In this document: positions 12,270-26,200 of the stretch, one piece after another | Numbering within the stretch: position 1 is the first letter of the stretch | Layout of the letters: each line of letters starts with the position of its first letter | From: Silene latifolia | Taxonomy: Eukaryota; Streptophyta; Magnoliopsida; Caryophyllales; Caryophyllaceae | Length of the DNA stretch: 64,000 bases | NCBI RefSeq assembly: GCF_048544455.1 | Contig: NC_133529.1 | Location: 61,264,271 to 61,328,270, forward strand | Direction: 5' to 3' | The notes under the pieces: generated by a model | What the model was told of the DNA's origin: nothing | The model's input: the letters and a program-made list of their open reading frames with translations, nothing else | Databases searched by the model: none | Made by a program: the position numbers and the translations under genes

Positions 12270-13034
12270 ATCTCCCACTTGTCCTCGACAAGTGTGCGTC
12301 ACCAATTCTCTTGTCCTATTACTATCTCCCACTCAATGCAAGGTGTCTTTCAGGTCGTACTTGCAAGTGATCATATCGAGAGTGGTTTCCTCGATCTGGA
12401 GAATAACTGATTGACCGGACTTATCTATCATAGATACTTTCCGAGCGTGGCCACGCATTTCGATTCATTACTCCTCGAGTGGCCCTGAGATATTGTTATA
12501 ACCCTGACTAGGGGTGGACAATTCCTATCGCACTCATTCCCTTCGACTAGCCACAGCCATCATAACCCAAAATATGCCCATTTGACCCCATTTACGAAGG
12601 TCGTAGTAACACAAATCAAAGTTAATCTGAAACTGTGCCATCTTAGGTGAATAGTCTTTAGTCAAAAGAATCGACTCATTTGAATACTATAGTAGCTCTC
12701 GCCACGACCAGGCTATATAAATTTGCCAGAACTCTATAAGTGGTCATAAGGCCCGACAAAATGTTCCTAACAGTCTGCCTATGTGATCGACTAGTCATCT
12801 CACATGACTCTATGGCACCTGAACTTGCCATCAATCGCCTAACACTCTAGTCACTTCGAGACGTCACCTCATACAAGTGACTATGGGCAAATACTATGTT
12901 AATCCGTGTTCACTTTAACGGGGTTCAATTGTCTCTACAACCCGTTTGGATGTAACAATGTATAAATTAAAGATAAAAGACAAATGTGATTATGAACATG
13001 AAAAAAAACGACACTTTTATTTCATTTCAAAATC
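12270..13034 (-). other. 3' untranslated region of copia C
   Basis: Between the end of pol and the purine tract. It resembles 26798-27548 of copia B and, more weakly, 1-508 of copia A. Nothing else is visible. Confidence 0.6.
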
Positions 13035-16000
13035 TAACAAAAACTTGGTACACGTTTAAGTCCCATGGACGTAACATGTCCATCATGCTTAGCCTGCGAT
13101 AAAGGCTTGGTGAGCGGATCGGCTATGTTGTCATCCGTCCCAACCTTACAAATCGCAATTTCCTTTCTTTCAATGAAATCTCTTATTACATGATATTTCT
13201 AAGTACATGTCTAGATCTATTACTAGACTTCGGCTCCTTAGCTTGGAAGATCGTCCCACTATTATCACAATAGAGAGTGATGGGATCATTGGCGGTAGGT
13301 ACTACTTTTAGACCTTCCGTGAATTGTTTGATCCACATAGCTTCCTTGGCAGCTTCGATCCGCTATGTACTAAACCTCCGTTGTCGAATCATGATTCTGA
13401 CTTCCTTGAAGCTTCTCCGGCTTACGGCACCACCATTGAGCATGAAAACAAAACCAACTTGTGATTTCATGTCATCTCTATCTGTTTGAAAACTTGAGTC
13501 CGTGTATCCATTAACACGCAACTCGGTGTCTCCTCCAAACACAAGGATAGAATCCTTAGTTCTTCTCAAGTACTTAAGGATGTTCTTGACAGCAATCCAG
13601 TGACTCTCACCTGGATTTCCTTGATATCTACTCGTCATGCTCAAGGCATACGAGACATCAGGACGTGTGCATATCATGGCATACATGATTGATCCAACAG
13701 CGGAAGCGTAAGGGATCAACTTCATGCGTTCAACATCATGGGGTTCGGAGGGACATTGAGTCTTGCTCAATATCGTCCCGGTTACCATAGGTACCAAACC
13801 CATTTTGGATTTGTCCATGCTGAACCGTCGAAGAATCTTATCGACATATGACTCTTGACTTAGTGCCAATATCCTCTTGGATCTATCTCTATAGATTCGG
13901 ATACCTAATATGCGTTGTGCCTCTCCTAAATCCTTCATTTGGAAGTGGTTACCTAACCACTTCTTAACAGAAGACAACATTGGAATATCATTTCCAATGA
14001 GTAGTATGTCATCGACATACAAGATTAGGAACACAACATTCCTCCCACTGAATTTCATGTATAAACATGGTTCCTCAACATTTCGAGTGAAACCATTTTC
14101 CTTTATAACATGATTGAATCGATGATTCCAACTTCTAGATGCTTGCTTAAGACCATAAATGGATCTCTTAAGCTTGCACACTTTGTTAGGATTTTTAGAA
14201 TCAACAAAACCTTCGGGTTGTATCATGTACACCTCCTCTTCTAAATGCCCATTTAGAAAAGCGGTTTTGACATCCATTTGCCATATTTCATAATCATGAA
14301 ATGCGGCGATTGCTAACAAAATCCGTATGGATCTTAGCATGGCTACGGGGGCGAAGGTCTCATCATAATGGAGACCTTGGACTTGGGTAAATCCTTTTGC
14401 CACTAGCCTAGCTTTGTAGACATCGTCATGTCCTTCTATGCCATTTTTGACCTTGAATATCCATTTGCATTGGAGGGGTCTTGCCCCTTTAGGCAAATCT
14501 ACCAAGTCCCAAACTTGGTTTTCATGCATAGAATCCATCTCGGACTTCATGGCTTCAAGCCATAAGGAGGAATTTGGACTAGAGATTTCGGTCTTGTAGG
14601 TGGCGGGCTCGTCACTTTCTATAAGCAACACATCGAGTGTTCCATCTTCCTCGATAAGTCCCACATATCGATCGGGATGGCGAATTACTCGGCCCGTCCT
14701 TCTTATTGGAGGAGGTACAACCGCGTTAGACGACGAAGGAACATCTTCTTGCGTCTCTATCTCGGTTTGTGGCTCTTGAACTTCATCAAGTTCAAAATTT
14801 CTCCCACTCTGTCTCTTAGAAATAAATTCTCTTTCTAAGAAGACAGCCTCGCAAGACACAAACACTTTGTTATCTTGAGGTTTATAGAAATAGTAACCTC
14901 GAGAGGTCAAAGGATAGCCTACAAAGATGCACTTTTCAGATCTTGGGGCAAGCTTATTGTCGGGTTTAGATTTGACGTAAGTATCACATCCCCAAATTTT
15001 CATGTAGGATAGATTAGGAACTTTTCCTTTCCATGTTTCAAATGAAGTCTTTTCGGTGGCTTTAGTGGGACTATTATTTAAAGATAGAATTACAGTTTGG
15101 ATTGCAAATCCCCAAAACGAGTTCGGTAACTCGGTTTGACTCATCATGGATCGAACCATATCAAGTAGGGTTCGATTTCTCCTTTCGGCAACACCATTCA
15201 GTTGTGGTGTTCCGGGTGGAGAAAGTTGTGATATAATACCACAACCTTTCAAGTGTGAATCAAATTCAAGACTAAGGTATTCACCACCACGATCGGATCG
15301 TAGTGCCTTAATCCTTTTGTTCAATTGGTTCTCTACTTCGTTTTGAAATTCTTTGAATTTCTCAAACGCTTCACTCTTATGTTTCATTAAATAGATATAC
15401 CCATATCTACTTAAATCATCGGTGAAGGTTATGAAGTAGTCATAATTACCACGAGCGGTGATAGTCATTGGTCCACATACATCGGTGTGTATGAGTCCCA
15501 ATAGCTCACTTGCTCGTGTCCCTTTACCACTAAAAGGATTACGAGTCATTTTGCCAATTAGGCAATATTCGCATGTACCATATGATTGATAATCAAATGG
15601 TGTAATCACATTAGTCGAAATTAATCTTTTGATGCGATTCTCGTTTATGTGACCTAATCGACAATGCCAAATGAACGCTTCACTTGGGTCACTTGATTTG
15701 AGTTTCTTTGATTGAATGTTATAAATATCATTCGTCGGATTTGAGGTCTCTAAAATGTAAATGCCATTGATAGAGGAAGCTTGGCCTATAACCAAGTCGT
15801 TCCTAGAAATAGTACAACGATTGTTCTTAATGACAAAACAAAAACCGTCCATGTCTAGCATGGCGATTGAAATAATGTTTTTAGAGAGTGTAGGCACATA
15901 AAAACAATTATGCAAATACAACTCAAATCCATTTGGCAAAGCTAAAACATAAGTTCCCTTGGATTCGGCCGCTACCCGAGCTCCATTTCCAAGGCGTAGA

Positions 16001-16581
16001 TCCACATCTCCCTTGCTAAGCCTCTCCACATCTCTTAAACCCTGTAAATGATTACAAAGGTGAGAACCACAACCGGTATCTAGTACCCATGTTGTAGTGG
16101 AAGTATAATTTATATCAATAACATAAATTTCTTTAGGAATTGTACCTTTTGGAGTAATGAGTCCTTCCCTTATATTTCGCAAATACATGGGACAATTCCT
16201 AAGCCAATGTCCCATGCCATAGCAATAATGGCACTCATCATTAACTTGCTTGAAGTTTTTGATTTTCTTTTCTTTCTTCTTGAACCTCTTGCCCTTTGAA
16301 GCAAGAACTTGATTGCTAGAGCTCCCACTAGCTTTGGCATCTTTATCTTCCAGAGACAAAGACCCTATAGATTGTATGAGGTAGTCTTCCTGAGACGGAC
16401 TCACACGAGGTCTAGTAGTAGTGGGTGGTTTAGAAGAGGTGATGAAGTTAAGGTTTCCATCCGAACCTATCCCGAAATGAAGTTCTCTAGTTGTATCGAA
16501 ATCATTGTTGGAGCATTTGTCGTCAAGAACATTGTGATATGACTCAATAGTTATTGGTGCGGTAGCATTTGTTGGATTCAT
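13035..16581 (-). pseudogene. Copia C gag-pol polyprotein, near-intact except in RNase H
   Basis: A single 1072-residue frame starts at 16581 (MNPTNATAPITIES). A basic region is followed by the zinc knuckle CHYCYGMGHWLRNC (about 117-130), protease WVLDTGCGSH (about 165-174), the integrase zinc-binding HCRLGH with CEYC, the integrase core (HTDVCGPM, DDLSRYG, ERRNRTL) and RT (LVAKGFTQ, DETFAPVA, YVDDILL near 854). The frame breaks inside RNase H near 13400, and the remainder down to about 13035 is readable in another frame (TDDNIADPLTKPLS). Only about 116 residues precede the zinc knuckle, and I see no capsid domain of the UBN2/copia Gag type. The duplicate start at 23244 shares this short form. 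This copy could still supply integrase and RT but probably not RNase H or capsid. Confidence 0.88.
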
Positions 16582-18806
16582 TGTAATGCACTACAAATAT
16601 GGAGGAAAGGAAATATTAACATTTGTCTTTTAAAATCATACTTGCAAATTAACAAGATATGAACATTTATATAGTGACCACTACCCAACTATAATAAATG
16701 ATTCCAAGACCCAAATTCATATCGACTTAGGCACGGTGGGGCCGATACATCCTTTATCAATATAACTCGGTGGATTAACGTTTAATCGATTCTACTTTTA
16801 GAACTCTTGGTCGATAATATTACATTAACAATTATCTCTAGCCCAAAACACATCGACAAGGGCACGGTGGGGCCGATACATCCCTTATCAAATACTTTTG
16901 TTGAGTTCAATCCAAATTTCGAATAAATGTGTCCATGATCCAAACCCACATTAACTTGGGCACGGTGTGGCCGATACATCCCTTATCAACATGAATTCGG
17001 TGGATTAACATTCATCACCCACTTCCCCTACGTAACAAGGTTTGTACCCGGTGGGGAATGAGCGCACTCCCTCGCGAAATAGGTTTTCATGGTTTCTTCT
17101 ATTTGGTAAGGCTATGTCTCAATTGATTGTTTTAGCGAGAGGTCATGTCAATTTATTATCTATCACGTTTTAAGTGAACTAAAGCGGTGAACTATGATAA
17201 TTCGAATTGACACGGTCGATAAACTCGATAAAATAAGGATGCATGTTTTAGTTATGGCGATTTAGCGATGCATGTGACATAAAATAAAATGCAAGCATAA
17301 AGATAAATAAATCCTAGTATGGCCATTCCTAAAATAGAAAAACTATTTAACTATTACATATTCGGAAACCAACTCCATTGGTCCCTTGAACTTCGGTTGT
17401 GGCACGCATTTCGAGGTAACACCGTCTTTATGTATCGCCATTCTTGAAGAAATCCGTCTTTGGGAACTCCGGAATGAATAAAATTACATAATAAATTACA
17501 TAATTTCCTATTATACATTTGTAACTAAAATAAACTAAATCTATTAAATTACAAAACGGTGATACGAGATCACAATAAAAATTACAACCGAATCGATATT
17601 CCCATACATTTCGGGAAATACCAATTAAAATCTAAGGCCATACTAAGTAAAATTACATAATTCAAAAATTACATAAATTAAAATTATGACAATCATAAAG
17701 AAAATGCAGCATTATAATATGTAAGAACATGCTCAATTTTATGCTAAATCGCCTTTAATTAGCCAATATCGTATATTACTCGGTTTTTACGGATTTGCGT
17801 GATTTCAACATTTTTATAATCACAAAAATACATAAACTCATATTTATGCATAAGTTAATTACCCTAACCTCTTAGAACTCAAAATTTAGTCTTCACTAAT
17901 TATTTGACCATAATTAACCCATATTTTATAAAATTGTTCATAAATGGTCCAAAATTACAAAAATAAGCTATTAAACTTCAAATAAATCACAAAATTTCAA
18001 ATAAATTCAAAATTTGAAATTTAAACTCATGAACATTCTGGAAAAATACCATGACACTCATAATGTTCAAAAACTTAGGTTAAAAATTTCGAAATTTTCC
18101 CGGAAAAACAATGTTGCGGTTTATCGATTTTAACTAAAATAATCATAAAAACATGGAAAAATTATTTTCATTAACTTTTCAATTTTAGATCTGAAAAATA
18201 TAATAAAATGCAACATTAGACGTTTTTCCTAAGTCATAGATTATGTTTTATTAATTTTCCACTAATAATGTCACTATTTATGCTATTTTTCTTCAAAAAT
18301 TCATAAATCATGCAAAAAGACTTCTTTATAGCCAATTATTTTACACACATCTTGTAAAATTGCATGTGACAACATATTAATTTTCTATGACCAGATTCTA
18401 AATTTAACTCATATTAACCTATTTTTCACCTAAATCCGAATTTAATAATGAAAAATTCATTTTCCGAGCATAACAAGTCCAAAAATTATGAAAATTTACA
18501 GGTTATCTCAAAATAATATATATGACAACATATCCAAAAATCAATGGAAAATTCAAAGTATAGCTAATTCTAGACCAAAAATGACATTTTTACTCATAAA
18601 ATCACATTTAAATGCCATTATTGTAAATTATGAACAATAAAAATCCGAAAAATTAACCAAAATATCCTAAAACATTTTAGGACCAGAAATATTAACATGC
18701 ATGGATTAATTTCGTGATATATCATAATAACACAAATTTTACAAGTTTTATTTGTTATTCTTATAACTCGGAAAAACTTTTAACCAATTTGCATGCAAAC
18801 AATCGT
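16582..18806 (-). other. Long untranslated leader of copia C with three degenerate repeats
   Basis: About 2.2 kb without coding potential, homologous to 7646-9848. Between 16700 and 17000 the phrase GGGCACGGTG-GGCCGATACATCC-TTATCAA (+ strand) recurs three times, near 16731, 16861 and 16961, each followed by a variant of ACTCGGTGGATTAAC or TGTTGAGTTCAATCC. Function is unknown. A packaging or structured leader region is conceivable. Confidence 0.6.
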
Positions 18807-18820
18807 GGCTCTTGATACCG
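18807..18820 (-). other. Primer binding site of copia C (initiator tRNA-Met)
   Basis: The complement reads CGGTATCAAGAGCC two bases inside the 5' LTR. It matches tRNA-iMet with one extra A relative to copia B. Confidence 0.75.
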
Positions 18821-18822
18821 AT

Positions 18823-20082
18823 TGAAGGAAATGTAGATTCATATACATACTAACATACTCATATATGTTTAAATAATTTGTCATAAAATTAAATGTGGAT
18901 TTTATGCATGCAAACAATATAATAAAATAGAGAAGAAATCATATCCTTACATTGAAATTTCGGTTCAAATGGGCACAAAAGAAATCTCCTTTTCTTTTGT
19001 TCTTGAGCTTTCCTTTAATGGAAGAACAAGATCCAAGTGTAGGATCTCTCCTTAGGAATAATACCCAAAGCTAACTCTTAATCTAATTAATATTATTTGA
19101 GCTAGTATAATATTAATCTAGTGAAAAATTGAACCAAAAATGTTTGGTTTTTGGGTTTTCAAAACCGGTTGAGAGAGAGGGATTTTAGAGGATTTTTATC
19201 TTTCTAAAACTTAATCTTTTTAGAAGTTGGAATGAATGAATAATCTTACACACTATTACATGTAGTGTATGGCAAAAATAAAAGACAAAAACCATTTGCC
19301 TTTTCCTTTGTCCAACCGTGTAAGAGGGAAGAAGGGGGGAAGGAAAAGACCCAATGCATGCCCTTGTTTGCCTTCACAATGCAAACTAGGGTTGCATGGC
19401 TACTAAAGCATATAATTATTATGTTTTCCACTTATAATGCAAACACAATATTTAGCTCAATTCTCCTCCAAATTTCGGCACATTGGATAACATGGTATCC
19501 ATTTTATTTTTGTCAATTTTGTCTTATGTCACATGTCATGTGTCACACAAATTTGTTATGTATTTTTAACGTATTAAAAATCAACGTATTAATAAAAATA
19601 CGTCATATACAAAATCGACTTAGTAATTCATAATTACTTGTGCCAAAATATTTTACCAATTTATAAATCATATTTATAATAATTCATTCAAATTTAATTG
19701 TTTCCTTAAACAATAATTTCATCCGAGTAATGATACAATTCAATTACTTAGACCGTATCTCATTTAATCACATTTCAATTTGATACGTAAATTTTACTTC
19801 CAAAATCGTCCGTCAATTTTCAAGTGATTTAATTAACTCGTAACATTATACGATTAATTAAATGATCAATTAAGAGTGTTGCCCTATAGGTATGACCTAG
19901 GGGGTCAACTGATCACCACCGTCACACGACAGTAATGTCAAACTCTAGTCAGCCAATCATTACCGATATATGTTGACCAGTTGACAGTATAAATACTTCC
20001 CAATTGTATTCTTTAAAATGAGATTTAATAATGATATTTAAATCATATGATCGCACTATTGTTGAGGACACATTTCCCAACA
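18823..20082 (-). repeat. 5' LTR of copia C
   Basis: A direct repeat of 11009-12269 with TGTTGGGAAATG...TTCCTTCA ends on the element strand. A PBS follows inward. Confidence 0.92.
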
Positions 20083-20223
20083 TAAACAATCTTAAAAACC
20101 AAAATACAAAATTGAAATACGAATGTCTGATCTTGTTTTCAGCAAAAATAAAAACTGGAACTAAAGTTTTATTGAATAACTATGAAGAGTGAAGTATTGA
20201 GTTCTTGAGTAGTTAGCTTCCAG

Positions 20224-22588
20224 TTATGCATTCATAGGATCCACGCCATCTACCACATTGTCGTCCAAGTTTATATCGTCCAAATATGTAGAAGTAATTG
20301 GATAAAGTATGTTAAAAACTTAGAATGTGTTATAATACAATTAGCCATTATGAGAATTTTGAAGCTACTAAGCTGCTGCATCTTACCTTTCTCAAGATTT
20401 TCCAAGTCTTCCAAGAGGTCGTCTACATTAATTTGTTCTCCAGCCATACGAAACCAGTCTTGAGCGCAAATAAGAGCTTGAACCATCTTTAATACAAGAT
20501 ATATATAATCAGAATGAAGAAATAAAAACAACATTGTATGATATTAAAATTTGTGATAATAAAATATTAAAAAATTACCTTTGGAGTTAATGAGCTTCGA
20601 AACTGATCAAGAGTGCGCCCTCCCGCACTGAATGCTGCCTCCGAGGCAACAGTAGATATTGGCATTGCAAGTACATCTCTGGCCAGACGAGAAAGAACGG
20701 GAAAGCGAGGACTTTGAAGCTTCCACCATGATAGTATATCGAAGGGTGTTTCTTCAGAATCATGAATTAAGTTAGCCTCATTCATATACCTTTGTAACTC
20801 GGTCTTTATAAGTCCCCAGCCTCCTGGGCCACTTGAGAGCTTTCTAATTTGACTCATTATTTGTCTATGCACCTGATTTCCCCTTAGAACAGCACTAACT
20901 GATGAACAATTACCCACTGATGCAACATTACTGGACAGTCTAGTATGAGAATTTGAGGGTTTATATTTCATCCAATACTCATCAAAAAGATCCTCCAATT
21001 CACGTTTTACTTTATCAGTCATAAATTCTCCCTTAACATCTTCATACATATCAGATAAAGCAATCTGAATGCCAACCAACTTCACTCTAGGATCAAGAAT
21101 TGCTGAAATATATATCAATGTATTCATTTTGTTTATATTACCCCAATATTTATCACACTTCGTTTTCATCTCACTTGCCATATCACTAAAGGTTTTATCA
21201 GAACCACTATCCAACTTTGAAATCATATCATATATAGAAACAATATCAAAGAATAAGGAGTTAGCAGTGACATATAAAGATCCAGAGATACGTCGAGTCA
21301 AATCATAAAAACCTTCTAAAAACACTGATATGTATCTGACTCTTTCCCAATCAATAGCATTGGGGATACCCCCTACTTCTCCTTGAAGCTCAATCATAAA
21401 ATGGGGATCTTTCCTTGCATATTTACCAAAAGCACTCTCAAATTTTTGAGCAGTATTCAACATAATGTAGGTAGAATTCCACCTAGTACACACATCAAGA
21501 CACAAAGAAGCCTTACTTTCTATAGACTCTGATTCGACACACTCATTAAATCGTTTAAGCCTACTAGGAGATTGCCTAATAAATTTCACAGCAGCTCGAA
21601 CACAGTTAACCGAACTCTCATAGACTTTCAATCCATCGCACACTATAAGATTCACAATATGTGCAATGCATCTCATATGCGTGTACCTTCCATCAGCTAC
21701 ACAATCACCTCTTCTTTGCATATTTGCTCTGATCAGTGAACAAGCAACATCATTGCTACTAGCATTATCAACTGTTATGGTAAAAAGCTTAGACAACAAT
21801 CCCCATTCCCCTAAACATTTCTCAATGGCATCAGCAATGGAATCACCCTTATGACTAGAAATAGTACAAAAGTTCAGGATTCTCTTTTGTAACTTCCAGT
21901 CATTATCAATGAAATGGGCTGTGAGACACATATAATTAATTGTTTGGATAGAGGTCCAAGTGTCAGTAGTAACACAAACTCGTTGACAAGAGGTTTCAAG
22001 AAATTCTTTCAATTTCAACCTTTCACTCACATATAAGTCGTAACAATCACGTGTAATTGTACTACGCGAAGGCACACAAAACTCAGGGCATGCAACATTC
22101 ACAAAGTGCCTGAATCCAGGCTTCTCAACAAACCTAAATGACAATTCATCCAAAATGATCATGTAACTTAAAGCCTGACGAACATCATTTTGATTAAATG
22201 TCCAATTCGTTAACTTAATCTCTCCTTTTTCACCAATTGGTTCCAAAACCAATTTCTGCTGTGTTTCTCTATCCTTATTATCAGGATTTTTAATACAAGT
22301 CTTATAATGCCTATTCAAATTTTTGGTACCATTGACACTGGGTTTAGCTTGGTAGATAATATCGCAGTACTTACACTTAGCAATTCTATTACCAGCAGCA
22401 TCCTTACCTTCATCAAAGTGATCCCAAGCTTTTGATCTTTTTGAGATGGGTTTCCTTTTCACAAGTAATCTTTTTGTTGTCTTCGACCTCCTCTTAACAG
22501 GCTCTTGTGATTCTACTTCAATATCGATTGCCTCAACATCTTCCTCAATTTGCATGAAGTCTACATCCTCACCAAATCCAGTTGCCAT
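20224..22588 (-). CDS. hAT transposase (BED zinc finger, RNase H-like core, hATC dimerisation domain)
   Basis: This is the cut-and-paste transposase of the host hAT element. Exon 1 (22588-20579) encodes 670 residues with no stop: a BED finger (AWDHFDEG, CKYC, H-X4-H/C) near residues 53-95, the catalytic core with TTDTWTS and TVDNASSND, and the hATC block SWWKLQSPRFPVLSRLARD, PISTVASEAAFSAGGR near the end. I join SSLTPK to MVQALICAQDW across a 92-bp intron (20578-20487, GT...AG). A second intron (20386-20250) leads to a short last exon ending at TAA 20224, giving about 712 residues. Exon 1 is certain, the last exon less so. The gene reads intact, while the left end of its element is broken and copia C lies about 140 bp downstream. 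It could act in trans. Confidence 0.85.
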
Positions 22589-22965
22589 CTGTATATATAA
22601 AAGAAAAAATAATGTCAGAATGTCAATAACAAGTTACTTTAAACATTACACTGACACATATCACTAAAAAAATGAAGAATACATGGCATGTTGGATCCAT
22701 TACTTTACCTTCTTGGTTTGCAGTGCAGTACAAAAGTTTGTTTATCCCTATTTATAATAAGGGGTAGGGTTTAATAATTTGATGAAGATCAAAGAGCAGC
22801 CGTGATAACAATCTAAAGTAAAGATTTGATTATATCTCTTTACTGGATTTAAAAAGATCATATAATAACAAACTAGGGAAAAAATAATACTAGTAAAATT
22901 TTATTTTATAATCTTATTCTTACTAGATTTAAAAATATCATATGAAATTATTGGTTATAAAATTC
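22589..22965 (-). other. 5' flank of the hAT transposase gene
   Basis: AT-rich DNA between the transposase start and the right subterminal repeats. It is the likely promoter and 5' untranslated region, but no clear TATA box can be assigned. Confidence 0.4.
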
Positions 22966-23146
22966 GGTCCACGGTCCGGTCCACGGTCCTTTCGGGTTGG
23001 TCCAGGACCGGACCGAAGACCAAAGTAGTGAAATTTGGTGGACCGTGGACCGGACCGTATATTATTCGGTCCGGTCTGGTCCGAACCAAATGGTCCGGTC
23101 CGGTCCGGTCCGGTCTTTGGTCCGGACCACCGAGTGAACACCCCTA
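22966..23146. repeat. Right end of the hAT element with TIR and subterminal repeats
   Basis: GGTCCG/CGGACC repeats, including GGACCGTGGACCGGACC, end in GTGAACACCCCTA. The target duplication ATATAAAT follows at 23147-23154. This end looks intact. Confidence 0.8.
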
Positions 23147-23243
23147 ATATAAATGCTCATATTCTGTTAAATTTTATTTACAAGTATGACTAAAAAGACA
23201 AATGTTAATATTTCCTTTTCCTCCATACTTGTAGTTCATTACA

Positions 23244-26200
23244 ATGAATCCATCAATTGCTACTACACCGATAACTATTGAGTCTTGCCACAATGGTTTT
23301 GACGACGTTTGCTTCAACAATGATTTCGACACTAATAGAGAACTTCATTTTGGGATAGGTTCGGATGTAAACATAAACTTCATCACTTCTTCTAAACCTC
23401 CTACTACTAGAAGATCTCTTATGAGCCGGTCTCAGGAAGACCGCCTCATAAAATCTATAGGATCTTTATCTTTGGAAGAGAAAGATGCCGAAACTAGTGG
23501 GAGCTCAAGCAATCAAGTTCTTGCTTCCAAGGGTAAAAAGTTCAAGAAGAAGGGAAAGAAAGGGAAAAACTTCAAGCAAGTTGAAGATGAATGCCATTAT
23601 TGCTATGGCATGGGACATTGGCTTAGGAATTGTCCCATATATTTGCGAAATATAAGGGAAGGAATCATCGTTCCAAAAGGTAAAATTCCTAAGGAAATTT
23701 ATGTTATTGATGTAAATTATACTTCCACTACGACATGGGTACTGGATACCGGTTGTGGTTCTCACCTTTGTAATCATTTACAGGGGTTAAGAGACGTGAA
23801 GAGGCTTAGCAAGGGAGATGTGGATCTACGCCTTGGAAATGGAGCTCGAGTAGCGGCCGAATCCAAGGGAACTTATGTATTAGCTTTGCCTAATGGATTT
23901 GAGTTGTATATACATAATTGTTTTTATGTGCCTACACTTTCTAAAAACATTATTTCAATCGCTATGTTGGACATGGACGGTTTTTGTTTTGTCATTAAAA
24001 ACAATCGTTGTACTATTTCAAGGAACGACTTGGTTATAGGCCAAGCTCCTTCCATTAATGGCATTTACATTTTAGAAACCTCGAATCCGACTAATGACAT
24101 ATACAACATTCAATCAAAGAAACTCAAATCAAGTGATCCAAATGAATCGTTCATTTGGCATTGTCGATTAGGTCACATAAACGAGAATCGCATCAAAAGA
24201 TTAATTTCGACTAATGTGATTACACCATTTGATTATCAATCATATGGAACATGCGAATATTGCCTTCTAGGCAAAATGACTCGTAATCCTTTTAGCGGTA
24301 AAGGAACTCGAGCAAGTGAACTATTGGGACTCATACATACCGATGTGTGTGGACCAATGAGCATCACCGCTCGAGGAAATTATGACTACTTCATAACCTT
24401 CACCGATGACTTGAGTAGATATGGGTATATCTATTTAATGAAGCATAAGAGTGAAGCTTTTGAGAAATTCAAGGAATTTCAAAATGAAGTAGAGAACCAA
24501 TTGAACAAAAAGATAAAAGCACTACGATCCGATCGCGGTGGAGAATATCTTAGCCATGAATTCGATTCACACTTGAAAGATTGTGGTATTATATCACAAC
24601 TTTCTCCACCCGGAACACCACAACTCAATGGTGTTGCCGAAAGGAGAAATCGAACCCTACTTGATATGGTTCGATCCATGATGAGTCAAACCGAGTTACC
24701 GAACCCGTTTTGGGGATTTGCGATTCAAACCGCAATAAGATCTTTGAACAATTGTCCCACCAAAGCCACCGAGAAAACTCCATTTGAGATATGGAAAGGA
24801 AGAGTTCCTAATCTATCCTACATGAAAATTTGGGGATGTGATGCTTATGTCAAAACCAAAAATGACAATAAGCTAGCCCCACGATCTGAAAAATGCACCT
24901 TTGTAGGCTATTCTAACACCCGAGGTTATTACTTCTATAAACCTCAAGAAAACAAAGTGTTTATGTCTTCTGAGGCTGTCTTCTTAGAAAGAGAATTTAT
25001 TTCTATGAGACAGAGTGGGAGAAATTTTGAACTTGATGAAGTTCAAGAGCCACAAACCGAGGTAGAGACGTAAGAAGATGTTCCTTCGTCGTCTAGCGCG
25101 GTTGTCCCTCCACCACTTAGAAGAACGAGCCGAGTTATTCGCCATCCCGATCGATATGTGGGACTTATCAAAGAAGATGGAACACTCGATGTGTTGTTTT
25201 TAGCAAGTGACGAGCCCGCCACCTACAAAGCCGCAATCTCTAGTCCAAATTCCTTCTTATGGCTTGAAGCCATGAAGTCCGAGATGGATTCTATGCATGA
25301 AAACCAAGTTTGGAACTTGGTGGATTTGCCTAAAGGGGCAAGACCTCTTCAATGCAAATGGATTTTCAAGGTCAAGAATGGCATAGAAGGACATGATGAT
25401 GTCTACAAAGCTAGGCTAGTGGCAAAAGAATTTACCCAAGTCCAAGGTCTTCATTATGATGAAACCTTCGCCCCCGTAGCCATGCTAAGATCCATACGGA
25501 TTTTTTTAGCGATTGCCGCATTTCATGATTATGAAATATGGCAAATGGATGTCAAAACCGCTTTTCTAAATGGGCATTTAGAAGAGGAGGTGTACATGAT
25601 ACAACCCGAAGGTTTTGTTGATTCTAAAAATCCTAACAAAGTATGCAAACTTAAGAGATCCAATTATGGACTTAAGCAAGCATCAAGAAGTTGGAATCAT
25701 CGATTCGATCATGTGATAAAAGAGAATGGTTTCACTCGAAGTGTTGAGGAACCATGTTTATACATGAAATTTAGTGGGAGCAATGTTGTGTTCCTAATCT
25801 TGTATGTCGATGACATACTACTCATCGGAAATGATATTCCGATGTTGTCTTCCGTTAAGAAGTGGTTAGGTAACCACTTCCAAATGAAGGATTTAGGAGA
25901 AGCACAACACATATTAGGTATCCGGATCCATAGAGATAGATCCAAGAGGATATTGGCACTAAGTCAAGAATCTTATGTTGATAAGATTCTTCGACGTTTC
26001 AGCATGGACAAATAAAAAAGGGGATTGGTACCTATGGTAACTGGGACAATATTGAGCAAGTCTCAATCGCCCTCTGAACCCCATGATGTTGAACGCATGA
26101 AGTTGATCCCTTATGCTTCCGCTATTGGATCAATCATGTACGCCATGATATGCACACGTCCTGATGTCTCGTATGCCTTGAGCATGACGAGTAGATATCA

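Larger units (their letters stand above)
11009..20082 (-). mobile_element. Copia C: full-length Ty1/copia element inserted in the hAT
   Basis: The element ends are TGAAGGAAATG at 11009 and CCCAACA at 20082, flanked by the duplication TAAAC (11004-11008, 20083-20087). LTRs are 1261 and 1260 bp and differ at about nine positions by eye, making it the youngest of the nested copia elements. On the - strand the order is 5' LTR (20082 to 18823), PBS, 2.2-kb leader, gag-pol (16581 downward), 3' untranslated region, purine tract and 3' LTR. It is closely related to copia B. Confidence 0.95.
10688..23146 (-). mobile_element. hAT transposon (Ac/RICESLEEPER type) in copia B, carrying copia C
   Basis: Both ends are packed with GGTCCG/CGGACC words. 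The right end reads GTGAACACCCCTA (TAGGGGTGTTCAC on the element strand), followed by ATATAAAT, which equals the 8 bases at 9752-9759 in the unsplit leader and is therefore the 8-bp target duplication typical of hAT. The left end keeps only TGTTCATTGGTCCGG, so the outer TAGGGG is lost. Net length without copia C is about 3.4 kb. One transposase gene lies on the - strand. Confidence 0.85.
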
